A stretch of DNA of 64,000 bases, from contig NZ_WVTD01000003.1 of assembly GCF_009856825.1 (NCBI RefSeq), positions 124,001 to 188,000 on the forward strand. Reading direction: 5' to 3'. The notes beneath the pieces were generated by a model. That model was given only the letters and a program-made list of their open reading frames with translations. It had not been told where the DNA came from and ran no database searches. The stretch comes from Novosphingobium silvae. GTDB lineage: Bacteria > Pseudomonadota > Alphaproteobacteria > Sphingomonadales > Sphingomonadaceae. Shown piece after piece: positions 18,794 to 26,951 of this stretch (its first letter is position 1; the number at the start of each line of letters is the position of its first letter). Position numbers and translations under genes: made by a program.

Positions 18794-20168
18794 GCTTTTA
18801 TGGCAACGCGCCGCAGCATGGGCGGCACGCAGCGCTCCGCCGGCCGCGGCTATCCTCCCGCTGTTCGGCGCGCCCGCGCTTGCCGATGGCCTTTCGCTTG
18901 AGCAGGCGGTGGCCGCGGGCGACGTGGCCGCAGCGCGCGCCGCTCTGGATCAGGGCGCCAGCGCGGGTGAGACACTCGCCTATGGAGAGAGCCTGCTGGC
19001 GCGCGCCATCGAAACGCAGCAACCCCGGATGGTTGCCCTGTTGCTCGCGCAGGGCGCGAAGCCGAACGTCGCCGATGCCGAGGGACTGACGCCGCTCGTC
19101 CTTGCGTGCGAACGTGGGAACGCCGAGATCGTCGGACAGTTGATCGAGGCCCGCGCCAATGTGCGCAGGGCAGTGCCCGATGGCACCACGCCGCTCGCCA
19201 CCTGCGCCCGCTTCTCCACCGCCGCAACGGTCGAGCGGATGCTGGCAGCCGGCGCGAAAGTGGATACGCCCGACAGTCGCGGCCAGACCGCGCTGATGTG
19301 GGCGGCTTCGGCCGGGAAGGCGCAAAGCGCGGCGATGCTGCTGGAAGCCGGCGCAAGGATCGACCGCACGACTAAAGCGGGCTTCACCCCGCTGTTCTTC
19401 GCGGTCGCCAGCGGATCGGCGGAGACGACCCGCCTGCTGCTCGATGCCGGTGCCGATGTCTCCCATCGCGGTCCGGAAAGCACCAGCGCCCCGCAGCTCG
19501 CGGCCTACCAGAAGAACTGGGACGCCCTGCGGATGCTGGTGGAGCGCGGCGGCGTCGATCTTGCTGAGCGGGATCGCAACGGCGAACAGTTGCTCCACGT
19601 CGCAGCGGCAAGCGGGGATGAGCCCCTCGTCGGCTTGCTGCTGGCGAATGGCGCCGATCCGAACGGCCTTACCGGCCCCTCGCGCATTACCTGGGTGACG
19701 GAGGCGAACTTCGGAATGCCACCGCCGCCGGTGCCGCCCACGCCGCCCTTGCTGATCGCGGCCAGACACGGGAACGTCCCCGTCATGCGCGCCCTTGTCG
19801 CGGCAGGCGCGCAACCCGCCTTCGTCGCCGCGAACGGCACCAACGTCGTCCTCGCCGCCGCTGCCGGGCGCAGCGCGGAGGCGCTGAAAGAGGCGCTGGC
19901 GATGGCGCCCGATGCCAACGCGGCGAACGCCGCAGGTGCGACCGCGCTGCACATGGTGATTGGCGGGGGGATGCACGGCGAACTCGGCGCGATGCTGCGC
20001 GTCCTTGCCGACCATGGCGCCCGGGCGGACCTTGCCGATGCGAGAGGCACGACGCCGGCGGCGATGGCGCAAGGCGGCCTGGCTACGGTGAAGGCCATCT
20101 ACGATCAAGTCTTTGGTCAAAAGGCCGCACCCGTGTTAGCCCCGGCCCTGGCCGAGGCCCATCCTTGA
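18786..20168 (+). CDS. Exported ankyrin-repeat protein
   Basis: A 460-residue protein with an N-terminal signal peptide (hydrophobic core APPAAAILPLFGAPALA) followed by about nine to ten ankyrin repeats, recognised by recurring motifs such as GLTPLVLACERGNAEIVGQLI, GQTALMWAASAGKAQSAAML and GATALHMVI. A proline-rich insertion (MPPPPVPPTPPL) interrupts the repeats near residue 315. The gene overlaps the DUF1552 stop by 8 bp; an in-frame ATG nine bases upstream (18777) is also possible. Ankyrin arrays bind protein partners, so it probably scaffolds the two preceding proteins in the periplasm. That role is inferred. Confidence 0.85.
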   Translation: MAELLWQRAAAWAARSAPPAAAILPLFGAPALADGLSLEQAVAAGDVAAARAALDQGASAGETLAYGESLLARAIETQQPRMVALLLAQGAKPNVADAEGLTPLVLACERGNAEIVGQLIEARANVRRAVPDGTTPLATCARFSTAATVERMLAAGAKVDTPDSRGQTALMWAASAGKAQSAAMLLEAGARIDRTTKAGFTPLFFAVASGSAETTRLLLDAGADVSHRGPESTSAPQLAAYQKNWDALRMLVERGGVDLAERDRNGEQLLHVAAASGDEPLVGLLLANGADPNGLTGPSRITWVTEANFGMPPPPVPPTPPLLIAARHGNVPVMRALVAAGAQPAFVAANGTNVVLAAAAGRSAEALKEALAMAPDANAANAAGATALHMVIGGGMHGELGAMLRVLADHGARADLADARGTTPAAMAQGGLATVKAIYDQVFGQKAAPVLAPALAEAHP

Positions 20169-20193
20169 TTCACAAGAACCGAACGGGATCACC

Positions 20194-20676
20194 ATGACCA
20201 TGACGCTTTCCAAGACGATTTCGCTTGCCGCTCTCGGCCTGTCCGCAACGCTCGTGGCAGTGACGGGGACGATGGCTCTGGCAGCTTCCCCGGCAGCGAC
20301 GGCAGTGGCCACCCGGCAGGCCAACTTCAAGAAGATGGGCGCTGCGATGAAAGTGCTGAAGGACCAGATTTCCAGCGGCACGATCTCGAGGCCGCAGGCA
20401 GTCGCCGCGGCAAAGACGCTGGCGGCCACCGGGCGCGCGCAGGCGGGCCTGTTCCCCAACGGCAGCGGCGCATCCTCCGGCGCGAAGACCGATGCCCTGC
20501 CCGCCGTGTGGTCCAACCGCTCCGCCTTCGACGGTCAGATCAAGGCGTTCGTCGCGCAGGCCGACAAGATGGTCGCGGTGGCAGGCAGCGGCGATCTCGA
20601 TGCCGTGACGGCGCAGTTCAAGGCGGTGGGCGGCTCCTGCGCCTCGTGCCACAAGCAGTTCCGCGCGGACAACTGA
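20194..20676 (+). CDS. Periplasmic cytochrome c' / c556-type protein
   Basis: A 160-residue class II cytochrome c. It has a signal peptide (core ISLAALGLSATLVAVTG, cleavage probably after LAASPA or ALA), a four-helix-bundle domain with RQANFKKMGAAMKVLKDQ, and the haem site CASCH close to the C-terminus (residues 149-153), as is typical of cytochrome c'/c556. It ends one base before the cytochrome b561 gene, so the two are co-translated and probably exchange electrons. Confidence 0.9.
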   Translation: MTMTLSKTISLAALGLSATLVAVTGTMALAASPAATAVATRQANFKKMGAAMKVLKDQISSGTISRPQAVAAAKTLAATGRAQAGLFPNGSGASSGAKTDALPAVWSNRSAFDGQIKAFVAQADKMVAVAGSGDLDAVTAQFKAVGGSCASCHKQFRADN

Positions 20677-20677
20677 G

Positions 20678-21358
20678 ATGAACCGGTCCGCCGCTCCCGC
20701 CACTGCCCGCATCTGGGATCCGACCATCCGCCTGTTCCACTGGCTGCTGGTCGCCCTCCTCGCGTTCTCGTGGTGGAGCGGCGAACAGCATGACATGGAG
20801 CGGCACCGGCTGTCGGGCTATGCGATCCTGACCTTGCTGGTGTTCCGCCTGTTCTGGGGCTTCGCTGGCCCGCGAACCGCCCGCTTCGCCAGCTTCGTGC
20901 GAGGACCGCGCGCGGTGTTCGCCTATGTGCGCGAACTGGGCAGCCGAAAGGGCCACGCGGCGGACGGACACAACCCGCTTGGCGGGTGGAGCGTCGTCGC
21001 CCTGCTGGCCGCGATCGCCCTCATGGTCGGTGCAGGCCTGTTCGCAAGCGATGTGGACGGCATCGAATCCGGCCCGCTCGCCACGTATGTCTCGTTCGAG
21101 CAGAGCGAGGCCGCCGCCAGCCTGCACGAGGCCGTCTTCAACGTCCTTTTGGCGCTGACGGCGGTGCACATACTGGCCGTGCTGTTCTATCTCGTGTGGA
21201 AGCGCCAGAACCTCGTGCGCCCCATGCTTACCGGCCGCCGCCTTGCCGAGGAGGGGGAGACCGTGGCCGATCTTGGATGGTCGCCGATCCGCGCGCTGGT
21301 GGGGCTTGTGCTGGCCGGAGTGCTGGCATGGGCGGTGTCGAAGGGCTTCCGGTTCTAG
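20678..21358 (+). CDS. Cytochrome b561-family membrane haem protein
   Basis: A 226-residue integral membrane di-haem b protein of the Ni-hydrogenase cytochrome b / b561 type. Four main transmembrane segments are visible (about 18-36, 46-64, 102-122, 152-172) plus a C-terminal one (205-222). Candidate haem ligands are His21 (RLFHWLLV), His43, His150 and His164 (TAVHILAVLF). The motif HNPLGGWS (98-105) is typical of the family. It follows the cytochrome c' gene by one base. The natural role is quinol oxidation and electron delivery to the periplasmic cytochrome, or the reverse. Confidence 0.9.
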   Translation: MNRSAAPATARIWDPTIRLFHWLLVALLAFSWWSGEQHDMERHRLSGYAILTLLVFRLFWGFAGPRTARFASFVRGPRAVFAYVRELGSRKGHAADGHNPLGGWSVVALLAAIALMVGAGLFASDVDGIESGPLATYVSFEQSEAAASLHEAVFNVLLALTAVHILAVLFYLVWKRQNLVRPMLTGRRLAEEGETVADLGWSPIRALVGLVLAGVLAWAVSKGFRF

Positions 21359-21389
21359 CCCTTCGACGTAACCGCGCAGGATGCCGCAT

Positions 21390-21419
21390 GTGACCGGATC
21401 GCCAGGCTGCACCGGTCAC
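21390..21419. terminator. Convergent-gene hairpin
   Basis: A perfect 8-bp stem, GTGACCGG (21390-21397) with CCGGTCAC (21412-21419), lies between the convergent cytochrome b561 and NUP-family genes. There is no T-run, so it would be an inefficient intrinsic terminator. Confidence 0.4.
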
Positions 21420-21427
21420 GCGCGCCA

Positions 21428-22534
21428 TCAGGGCGTCGCGTCCTTGTAGCGGTCCCACTTGTCCAGCAGCTCGTCGACGACCCTGGACCCCACGGTGTAG
21501 AGGTTCTCGACCGAAGCTTCGAGACCGGCGTAGCCTTCGTTCTCGCGCAGGAGATAGGTCGCCGCGTCGATCCCCGGCGGCGGCATGGTGAAGTTCGACC
21601 CCGCGCGCAGCACCAGCACCCTGTCGCGGTCCACACGGCCGATCTGGTCGAGGTAGGTCACCGCCTGCATCACGCCGGTGTCCTCCATCGCGGACGTGAC
21701 GAACTCGCCCTGTCCGCCGCTCCAGTAGCGCACCCAGTCGTTCGCCCAGCCGGTCAGCTTCTCGCCGTGCCAGAAAGTCATGGCTGAAAGCGTGTCGCCT
21801 TCCAGCACGAAGGGGGCTTCCTGCCCATGCGGATAGTCGGTGAAGCGGGCGCGCTCGGCGGCGATCGCCGGGCTGTCGGGCAGGTCGATGTCCTTGGTGA
21901 GATTGTAGGCCCATTTCTCCAGTGTCGGGTTCACCTGGAAGACCTCGCCGCCGGACGGGTCGGGCTTGCCCTTCATGTCGTTGGGGCCCTTGGTCTGGCG
22001 CGGGAAGTAACCGCTCTTCCAGTCGGCCGGGATCTCGCGCGCGTCGATCTCGTGGCCAAGGTCGCCGTCGATGACATAGCGCGCCCAGGCCACCGAACCG
22101 ATCGAGGCGTCCTCCGGATCGATGCCGGCGATCCCGGCGACGAGCCAGTAGGAGCGCGAAAGATCGAACCGCTGGTCGAGGCCAAGCGCCATGGTGGCCG
22201 CAGTCGAGCGCGCCGTGCCAACGCCCGTGACGACCCCCAGCACCTGCGTCTCGGGATTGTAGTAGAGATCGTGGAATCCCTGCGGGAAGGGAATGCGCTG
22301 GGTCAGGCCGCGGCGGGTCTTCCACAACTGGAACTCGCCCGCGACGTCGCCTTCGTCCTTCCCGATCTCGAACAGCGAGACCACCACGACCTTGACCGGC
22401 AGCGGAGTGGCGCATGGGCCGCCCGGCTCGCACCCGGCGATCGAAGGGGTCGCCGGCGCATCGGCGGCCGGCGACGGCATGGCGGTGGACAGCATGGCGC
22501 CCGCAAGAAGGGTGGCGAGCGTCTGGAATCGCAT
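21428..22534 (-). CDS. NUP-family (purine nucleoside 'permease') exported protein
   Basis: A 368-residue member of the NUP family (Pfam NUP), named after a fungal purine nucleoside permease. It has a signal peptide (residues 1-24, ending in PAADA) and no other segment hydrophobic and long enough to cross a membrane. Family segments include VVVVSLFEIGKD near the N-terminus, YWLVAGIAGIDPEDASIGSVAWARYVIDG, and SAMEDTGVMQAVTYLDQIGRVD. The fold is related to nucleoside phosphorylases, so a periplasmic nucleoside-binding or nucleoside-cleaving role is at least as likely as transport. It is last in an operon with an exported adenosine deaminase and a TonB receptor, which fits purine nucleoside use. 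Confidence 0.82.
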   Translation of the reverse strand: MRFQTLATLLAGAMLSTAMPSPAADAPATPSIAGCEPGGPCATPLPVKVVVVSLFEIGKDEGDVAGEFQLWKTRRGLTQRIPFPQGFHDLYYNPETQVLGVVTGVGTARSTAATMALGLDQRFDLSRSYWLVAGIAGIDPEDASIGSVAWARYVIDGDLGHEIDAREIPADWKSGYFPRQTKGPNDMKGKPDPSGGEVFQVNPTLEKWAYNLTKDIDLPDSPAIAAERARFTDYPHGQEAPFVLEGDTLSAMTFWHGEKLTGWANDWVRYWSGGQGEFVTSAMEDTGVMQAVTYLDQIGRVDRDRVLVLRAGSNFTMPPPGIDAATYLLRENEGYAGLEASVENLYTVGSRVVDELLDKWDRYKDATP

Positions 22535-22585
22535 GGGAAGCCTTTCGAATGATCGTGTCCGCCACGCGGGCGGAAAGTGGCGGGA

Positions 22586-22603
22586 GCGCCGGTTTCCCGG
22601 CGC
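22586..22603 (-). terminator. Hairpin after the TonB-dependent receptor gene
   Basis: A 7-bp GC-rich stem, GCGCCGG (22586-22592) with CCGGCGC (22597-22603), lies between the receptor stop and the NUP-family start. With no T-run it may partly attenuate transcription into the NUP gene instead of ending it. Confidence 0.4.
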
Positions 22604-22619
22604 CCCCGGGTATGTCGGT

Positions 22620-25067
22620 TCAGAACTTGTACGAAACGGTCGCCTGGAAGCTGCGCGGCCTTTCGGGAAGGACGATGGTGGAACCGAACAGCTCGGTGAA
22701 GTTCGCGCGGAAGTACTTCTCGTTGGTCGCGTTCTTCACCACCATGCGCAGCAGCCACGGTCCGGTCTCGTACGAAGCGCCAAGGTCGAACAGCGTGTAG
22801 CCCGGAAGCTTCACCGCGCGCGACTGGCCCGAGTAGACCGAGTCCACCGACACCATGCTGGCGGTGAGCGCGATGCCGTTGTCGAAGGCATAGGTCCCCG
22901 TCAGCGAGTAGAGGTTGGTGGGAATGCCCGCGCGGCGCGAGGCCGCACGGTCCGCGATCGGGATAAGGCCGCCGGGCTGCCCGCCGAGATAGAGCGTCGG
23001 GTCGGTGACGTTCACCAGGTCCTCGATCCCCAGGAAGCTGAAAGTGCTGCCCGCTTCCAGGAAGGTGAGGTTGTAGACTTTCGTGCGCGTATAGCCCGCC
23101 GTCAGCAGCAGGTGCTCGTCCACCGCCCAGCGTGCTTCCGCTTCGAGGCCCTTGGTTTCGACCGCCTGGTTCACGGTGCTGGACTGCGCGCTGTAGTCGG
23201 TGCGCTCCTGCTTGTAGACCGACACCGCGGCGTAGAGTGTATCGTTGAGCCAGCTGCCCTTGAGGCCGCCTTCATAGAGTTTCGAGGCCGTGATGAAGGT
23301 GCCGCCCGCGATGTTCTCCGGCGCGATCTCGGCGCCCTGCCCCGCGATCACCACCGACTGGCGCGCGATCGTGGCATAGGGGATGAGGCCGAAGGGCAGC
23401 TTGTAGTTGGCGCTTGCCGACCATGACCACGCGCCGTCCGTGTCGGATGCGCCTGCGATGGCGGGGGCGACTTCCATCTTGGCGGCATTGAAGTTCGACA
23501 CCGCCTTGATCCGGTCGTACCGCGCGCCCAGCGTGATATCGAGGCCGAACTTGAAGTCGAGGTCGGCAAGGCCCGCGAAGGCAAGGTCCGTATAGTGGCC
23601 GCTGACGTAGCTGGTGTAGTTGCAGTCGCACTCGGTCGAGAGCAGGCGGTCGCTGGCGGGCGTGTACCCCTGCGTCAGGTCGACGCGGTGGAAGTACTCA
23701 TAGGTGAAATCCTCGCCGTGCTTGAAATGCGTGTAGCGGATCGAGGGGGAGAGCTGGAAAGCGAACTTGCCGGCATCGTTCTCGAACGTCTTCGAGACCA
23801 CGATCTTGTCCTCGATCACGTAGGAATCGTGGAATTGCGAGTACCCGTAGGAGTTCTCGTTGTTGTTCTCGTAGCTGTCGTAGAACAGCTGGTTCTTGAT
23901 CTCGATGTCGCCGGGGCCCTCCCAGACGAGGTCGGCGTAAAGAGTGGTCGCCTTGTTGTCGAGGCGGTCATCCTTGCCGGTCAGGGTCTTGCGGCGGCTG
24001 AGCTTGGCGGTGCCGGTATCGACGAGGTTCAGCAGGTTGTTGGGGCTGCTCGTGAAGCAGGCGTCGGTGATCGACGTGGGCGAGGGATTGCCGCCGCAGG
24101 CGAAGCCGCCGAAGGGTGACAGCCCGCCCGGGATCGCGGCATTGATCTCCTCGACCGACATCTGGCCATCGCCGTTGGTGTCGAGCGACTGGGCAGTGCC
24201 GGTGATGTAGGTGCTGTTGTCCACCAGCTCCTGTGTCAGGCGGTTCCAGCCGCCGTTCTGCTGACCCTTGTAATTGTGGTACATGCCGCCGAATTCCAGC
24301 CGCAGTCCCGGCGCGAGATCGGTGTCGAGGGCCGCCTGCAGGATGGTCTGCTTGGTCGACATGTTCTCGTAGTAGCTGCCCGAGTTCTCGATCTCGGCAT
24401 AGAGGCTGTAGCCGAACTCGTGCGTGCCGATCCGGCCCGGGCCGCGGAACTCGGCCTGCAGGTCGGCCCGTTCCCAGCTGCCGCCGGTGAAGCTGACCTT
24501 GCCCTCGGGCGAGGACATGTACGAACCGCCCTGCACGCGCGCGGACTTGGGCACGAAGTTCATGTAGCCGCCGGTCTTCGAGGGACCGTAGATGGGCGAT
24601 GCCGGCCCGCGCACGATGTCGATGCGCTCGGAAGCCGCGATAGGCGTGGGGTAGTTGCCGGGGTTGTCGAGACGGCGCACGCCCCGGAAGTAGACCTCGC
24701 CGGGAGTGCCGCGGATATCGAGTGCGCCGCCGACACCGAAGAACGAGTTCGTGAAAGTGCCGGGCGACTGCGCGACGAGGTCGTAGATGTCGGTGATGCC
24801 GAAGCGCTCGATCTGCTCGGCGCTGATCGTCGAGGCGGAACGGGGCGTCTCCACGATCGTCTTGTCGAACCCGAAGACCGAGCCGACGTTCTCGATCGGC
24901 AGCGCGCCGAGCGATCCGGTGACGACGATTTCCTGCCCGTCCGGTTCGGCATCCGCCGACTGCGCGAAGGCTGGCGCGGTCATCGCCGTGCAGCATAGCA
25001 GCGCGGTCGCGGCGGCGTATGCCCGGTTCCTGAACGTGCGCTTATCGAACCCCATCTTGTCCATCAT
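22620..25067 (-). CDS. TonB-dependent outer-membrane receptor, probable nucleoside/purine importer
   Basis: An 815-residue outer-membrane receptor: signal peptide ending AFAQS, plug domain from about residue 50 (GQEIVVTGSLGALPIENVGS, DIYDLVAQSPGTFTNSFFG, ERIDIVRGPASPIYGPSKTGG) and a 22-strand-type barrel ending in the expected aromatic residue (ATVSYKF). The ATG at 25067 was chosen because AGGGGG stands 7-8 bases upstream; an in-frame start further out lacks this. Residues 296-307 (DTNGDGQMSVEE) form a textbook EF-hand calcium loop inside an extracellular-side insertion. It lies between an exported adenosine deaminase and a NUP-family gene, pointing to nucleosides as cargo. That substrate is inferred. 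Confidence 0.9.
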   Translation of the reverse strand: MMDKMGFDKRTFRNRAYAAATALLCCTAMTAPAFAQSADAEPDGQEIVVTGSLGALPIENVGSVFGFDKTIVETPRSASTISAEQIERFGITDIYDLVAQSPGTFTNSFFGVGGALDIRGTPGEVYFRGVRRLDNPGNYPTPIAASERIDIVRGPASPIYGPSKTGGYMNFVPKSARVQGGSYMSSPEGKVSFTGGSWERADLQAEFRGPGRIGTHEFGYSLYAEIENSGSYYENMSTKQTILQAALDTDLAPGLRLEFGGMYHNYKGQQNGGWNRLTQELVDNSTYITGTAQSLDTNGDGQMSVEEINAAIPGGLSPFGGFACGGNPSPTSITDACFTSSPNNLLNLVDTGTAKLSRRKTLTGKDDRLDNKATTLYADLVWEGPGDIEIKNQLFYDSYENNNENSYGYSQFHDSYVIEDKIVVSKTFENDAGKFAFQLSPSIRYTHFKHGEDFTYEYFHRVDLTQGYTPASDRLLSTECDCNYTSYVSGHYTDLAFAGLADLDFKFGLDITLGARYDRIKAVSNFNAAKMEVAPAIAGASDTDGAWSWSASANYKLPFGLIPYATIARQSVVIAGQGAEIAPENIAGGTFITASKLYEGGLKGSWLNDTLYAAVSVYKQERTDYSAQSSTVNQAVETKGLEAEARWAVDEHLLLTAGYTRTKVYNLTFLEAGSTFSFLGIEDLVNVTDPTLYLGGQPGGLIPIADRAASRRAGIPTNLYSLTGTYAFDNGIALTASMVSVDSVYSGQSRAVKLPGYTLFDLGASYETGPWLLRMVVKNATNEKYFRANFTELFGSTIVLPERPRSFQATVSYKF

Positions 25068-25208
25068 GTCATGCCCCCTGAATCCGGCTGGACCAGGCAT
25101 CGTGCCCGCCCGCCGTGAGCTGGTTTTCTTGTTCCTCCTCTCCCACCGATCGTCTCATGCGCGCCGCCTTGTTGATCTGTTCCGGCATCCGCGAATTCGC
25201 TGTTCCTG

Positions 25209-26789
25209 CTAGCCGCCGCCTGCCGCCCTCACGCCTTGCGCCCGGCCAAAGCGAGCCGTCTGCCGCTCGAAGGCATCCAGTCTCGTCTCGAGGCGAGCCT
25301 GCAGCCGCGCCTTCTCGCTGCCCGCGAGGAAAGCCGTGCACCCGGCGTCCGAAAACGAGGCGGAGCATGCGCTCACCGGCTTGCCCAGCTGGCGGGCGCG
25401 CCAGAGGCTGGCGCCCGGCACGAAGGCATATTCGAGGCTGGCGCGCGTCATTTCCTTGAGCTGCGGATAGCGCAGGCCCTGCTGCTCCACGGCGCGCACA
25501 TATTCGTTGCTCATGTCCGAGCGCAGCACGCCCTCGTCGTCGGTGGAGAGCATGACCGGCACTCCCATCGAGCGGTAGAGGTGCAGCGGATGCTCGCCCC
25601 CCTTCACGCCGAGGATGACCGCATTGCTGGTCAGGTTGATCTCGACGCCGATCCCCTCGCGCGCCATGCGCGCCAGCGTTTCGGGCGCGGCTTTCTCGTA
25701 GGCAATGCCGACGCCGTGGCCGATCCGCCTGGCCCCGGCGTCGATGGCCTTGGCTATGTGGTCCTCGAGGTCGAGGGGCGGCACGAGACCCAGCGCCAGC
25801 TCGCCGGCGTGCATCGTCACTTTCACGTCCGGGTACTTCGCCTCGAGGAAGCGGAACATGGCCATGTGCAGGTCGTAGTCGCGCAGGGCCACCGGATCGT
25901 CCTCGGGCATCACGATGTTGACGCCGACGAAGCGCGGATCCCTGTTGGCCAGCACGAAGCCGGCGAGCAGGGATCGCCAGGCCATGGCCGGCGCCACGCC
26001 GCGCATGCCAGAGAACAGGTAGCGGACTGCAAGCTCGCACCCTTCGTGGGCGGCCTTCGTGTCGCAGCCAAGGCGCGCGCGGGCCTGCGCATGGTTGCGG
26101 CTGACATCCTCCATCGTCTGCCCGAGCAGGGCTTCGACCTCGGGAAGGTCGCGCCGGTATGCGGCCTCGAGCATCGATGCCTCGGGCGCGTTGGCTTCCG
26201 CGCCTGCCGCAACGTACCGCGACAGGCGATCGGGATTGTACATCAGTTCGAGGTAAACCAGGTTGTTGCGCGCAGCGCTTGCATAGGCGTCGGCCAGCCA
26301 GCGCGGGGTTTCTCCCAGGAACGCCGGGCCGAACTTGCCGAAACTGGAGAAGAACTGGCTGTGCCCCGAGACCAGATCAGGGCCGATGCCTTTCTGGTAC
26401 CCGCGGGTGGAGATCGCATCGACGAGTTTCGCGTAAGTGAAGGGATCGGCGCTCGCCATCGCCGCGATCTGGCGCTCGGGCGGGCAAGGCGGCGGAGCGA
26501 TGCGCGTTATGCCCTCGTCCGCGCACATCCCCCGGGCCGCCGCCACGTCGAGGAAATCCTCCGCATAGACCGAGCCGCCGAGATGGTTGTGCAGGTCCGC
26601 GCCCTTGGGCATCGCCTGCAGAACCATCCGCAGCCGCGCCGAATTGCCGGAAACTTCGTCCACCAGCGCTGCCATCGCCGTCTCGCCCGCAGGGTCTGCA
26701 TGGGCCGGCAGGGACAGCATCGCTACGCCGGCAAGCGCCAGCGCACCACGACAAGCCCCCAGGAGGCGCCAGGATCGAAACGCAGTCAT
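25209..26789 (-). CDS. Exported adenosine deaminase-family protein
   Basis: A 526-residue adenosine deaminase of the larger ADGF-like type, with a signal peptide (ATG at 26789, hydrophobic core GALALAGVAMLSLPAHA). Zinc and catalytic motifs are complete: ADLHNHLGGSV (about 63-73), MHAGEL, RRIGHGVGI, and LSTDDEGVLRSD (the Asp-Asp pair). A codon before the ATG (TTG) could also start but offers nothing extra. Two extra Cys pairs in the mature protein suit a periplasmic or secreted enzyme. It converts adenosine (or deoxyadenosine) to inosine outside the cytoplasm. It heads the operon with the TonB receptor and NUP-family gene and faces a divergent LysR gene. Confidence 0.88.
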   Translation of the reverse strand: MTAFRSWRLLGACRGALALAGVAMLSLPAHADPAGETAMAALVDEVSGNSARLRMVLQAMPKGADLHNHLGGSVYAEDFLDVAAARGMCADEGITRIAPPPCPPERQIAAMASADPFTYAKLVDAISTRGYQKGIGPDLVSGHSQFFSSFGKFGPAFLGETPRWLADAYASAARNNLVYLELMYNPDRLSRYVAAGAEANAPEASMLEAAYRRDLPEVEALLGQTMEDVSRNHAQARARLGCDTKAAHEGCELAVRYLFSGMRGVAPAMAWRSLLAGFVLANRDPRFVGVNIVMPEDDPVALRDYDLHMAMFRFLEAKYPDVKVTMHAGELALGLVPPLDLEDHIAKAIDAGARRIGHGVGIAYEKAAPETLARMAREGIGVEINLTSNAVILGVKGGEHPLHLYRSMGVPVMLSTDDEGVLRSDMSNEYVRAVEQQGLRYPQLKEMTRASLEYAFVPGASLWRARQLGKPVSACSASFSDAGCTAFLAGSEKARLQARLETRLDAFERQTARFGRAQGVRAAGGG

Positions 26790-26899
26790 CAAGTTGCCAA
26801 ACCCCGCCGAAAGTGCGCCCCCGTCCGAACAGGCGGGTCCCGCAGCGCAGCCTTCGGTATCTCAATCGTGGTAAGGCACTTGACTCGGCTCTAGCAAAC

Positions 26900-26923
26900 G
26901 CAATGAATCCCACGCAGCGTTGC
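26900..26923. promoter_or_regulatory. 24-bp dyad operator, copy 1 (LysR/ADA divergent region)
   Basis: GCAATG (26900-26905), twelve bases, CGTTGC (26918-26923), flanked by AAAC before and a CAAAATTAGAGC tail after. The same arrangement, with identical spacing and a near-identical tail, occurs at 48606-48629 upstream of the long purine operon. It lies 28 bp before the LysR start and about 110 bp from the adenosine deaminase start, a fitting place for autoregulation and divergent control. Confidence 0.65.
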
Positions 26924-26951
26924 CAAAATTAGAGCAGGTCCGAAAAAACAC

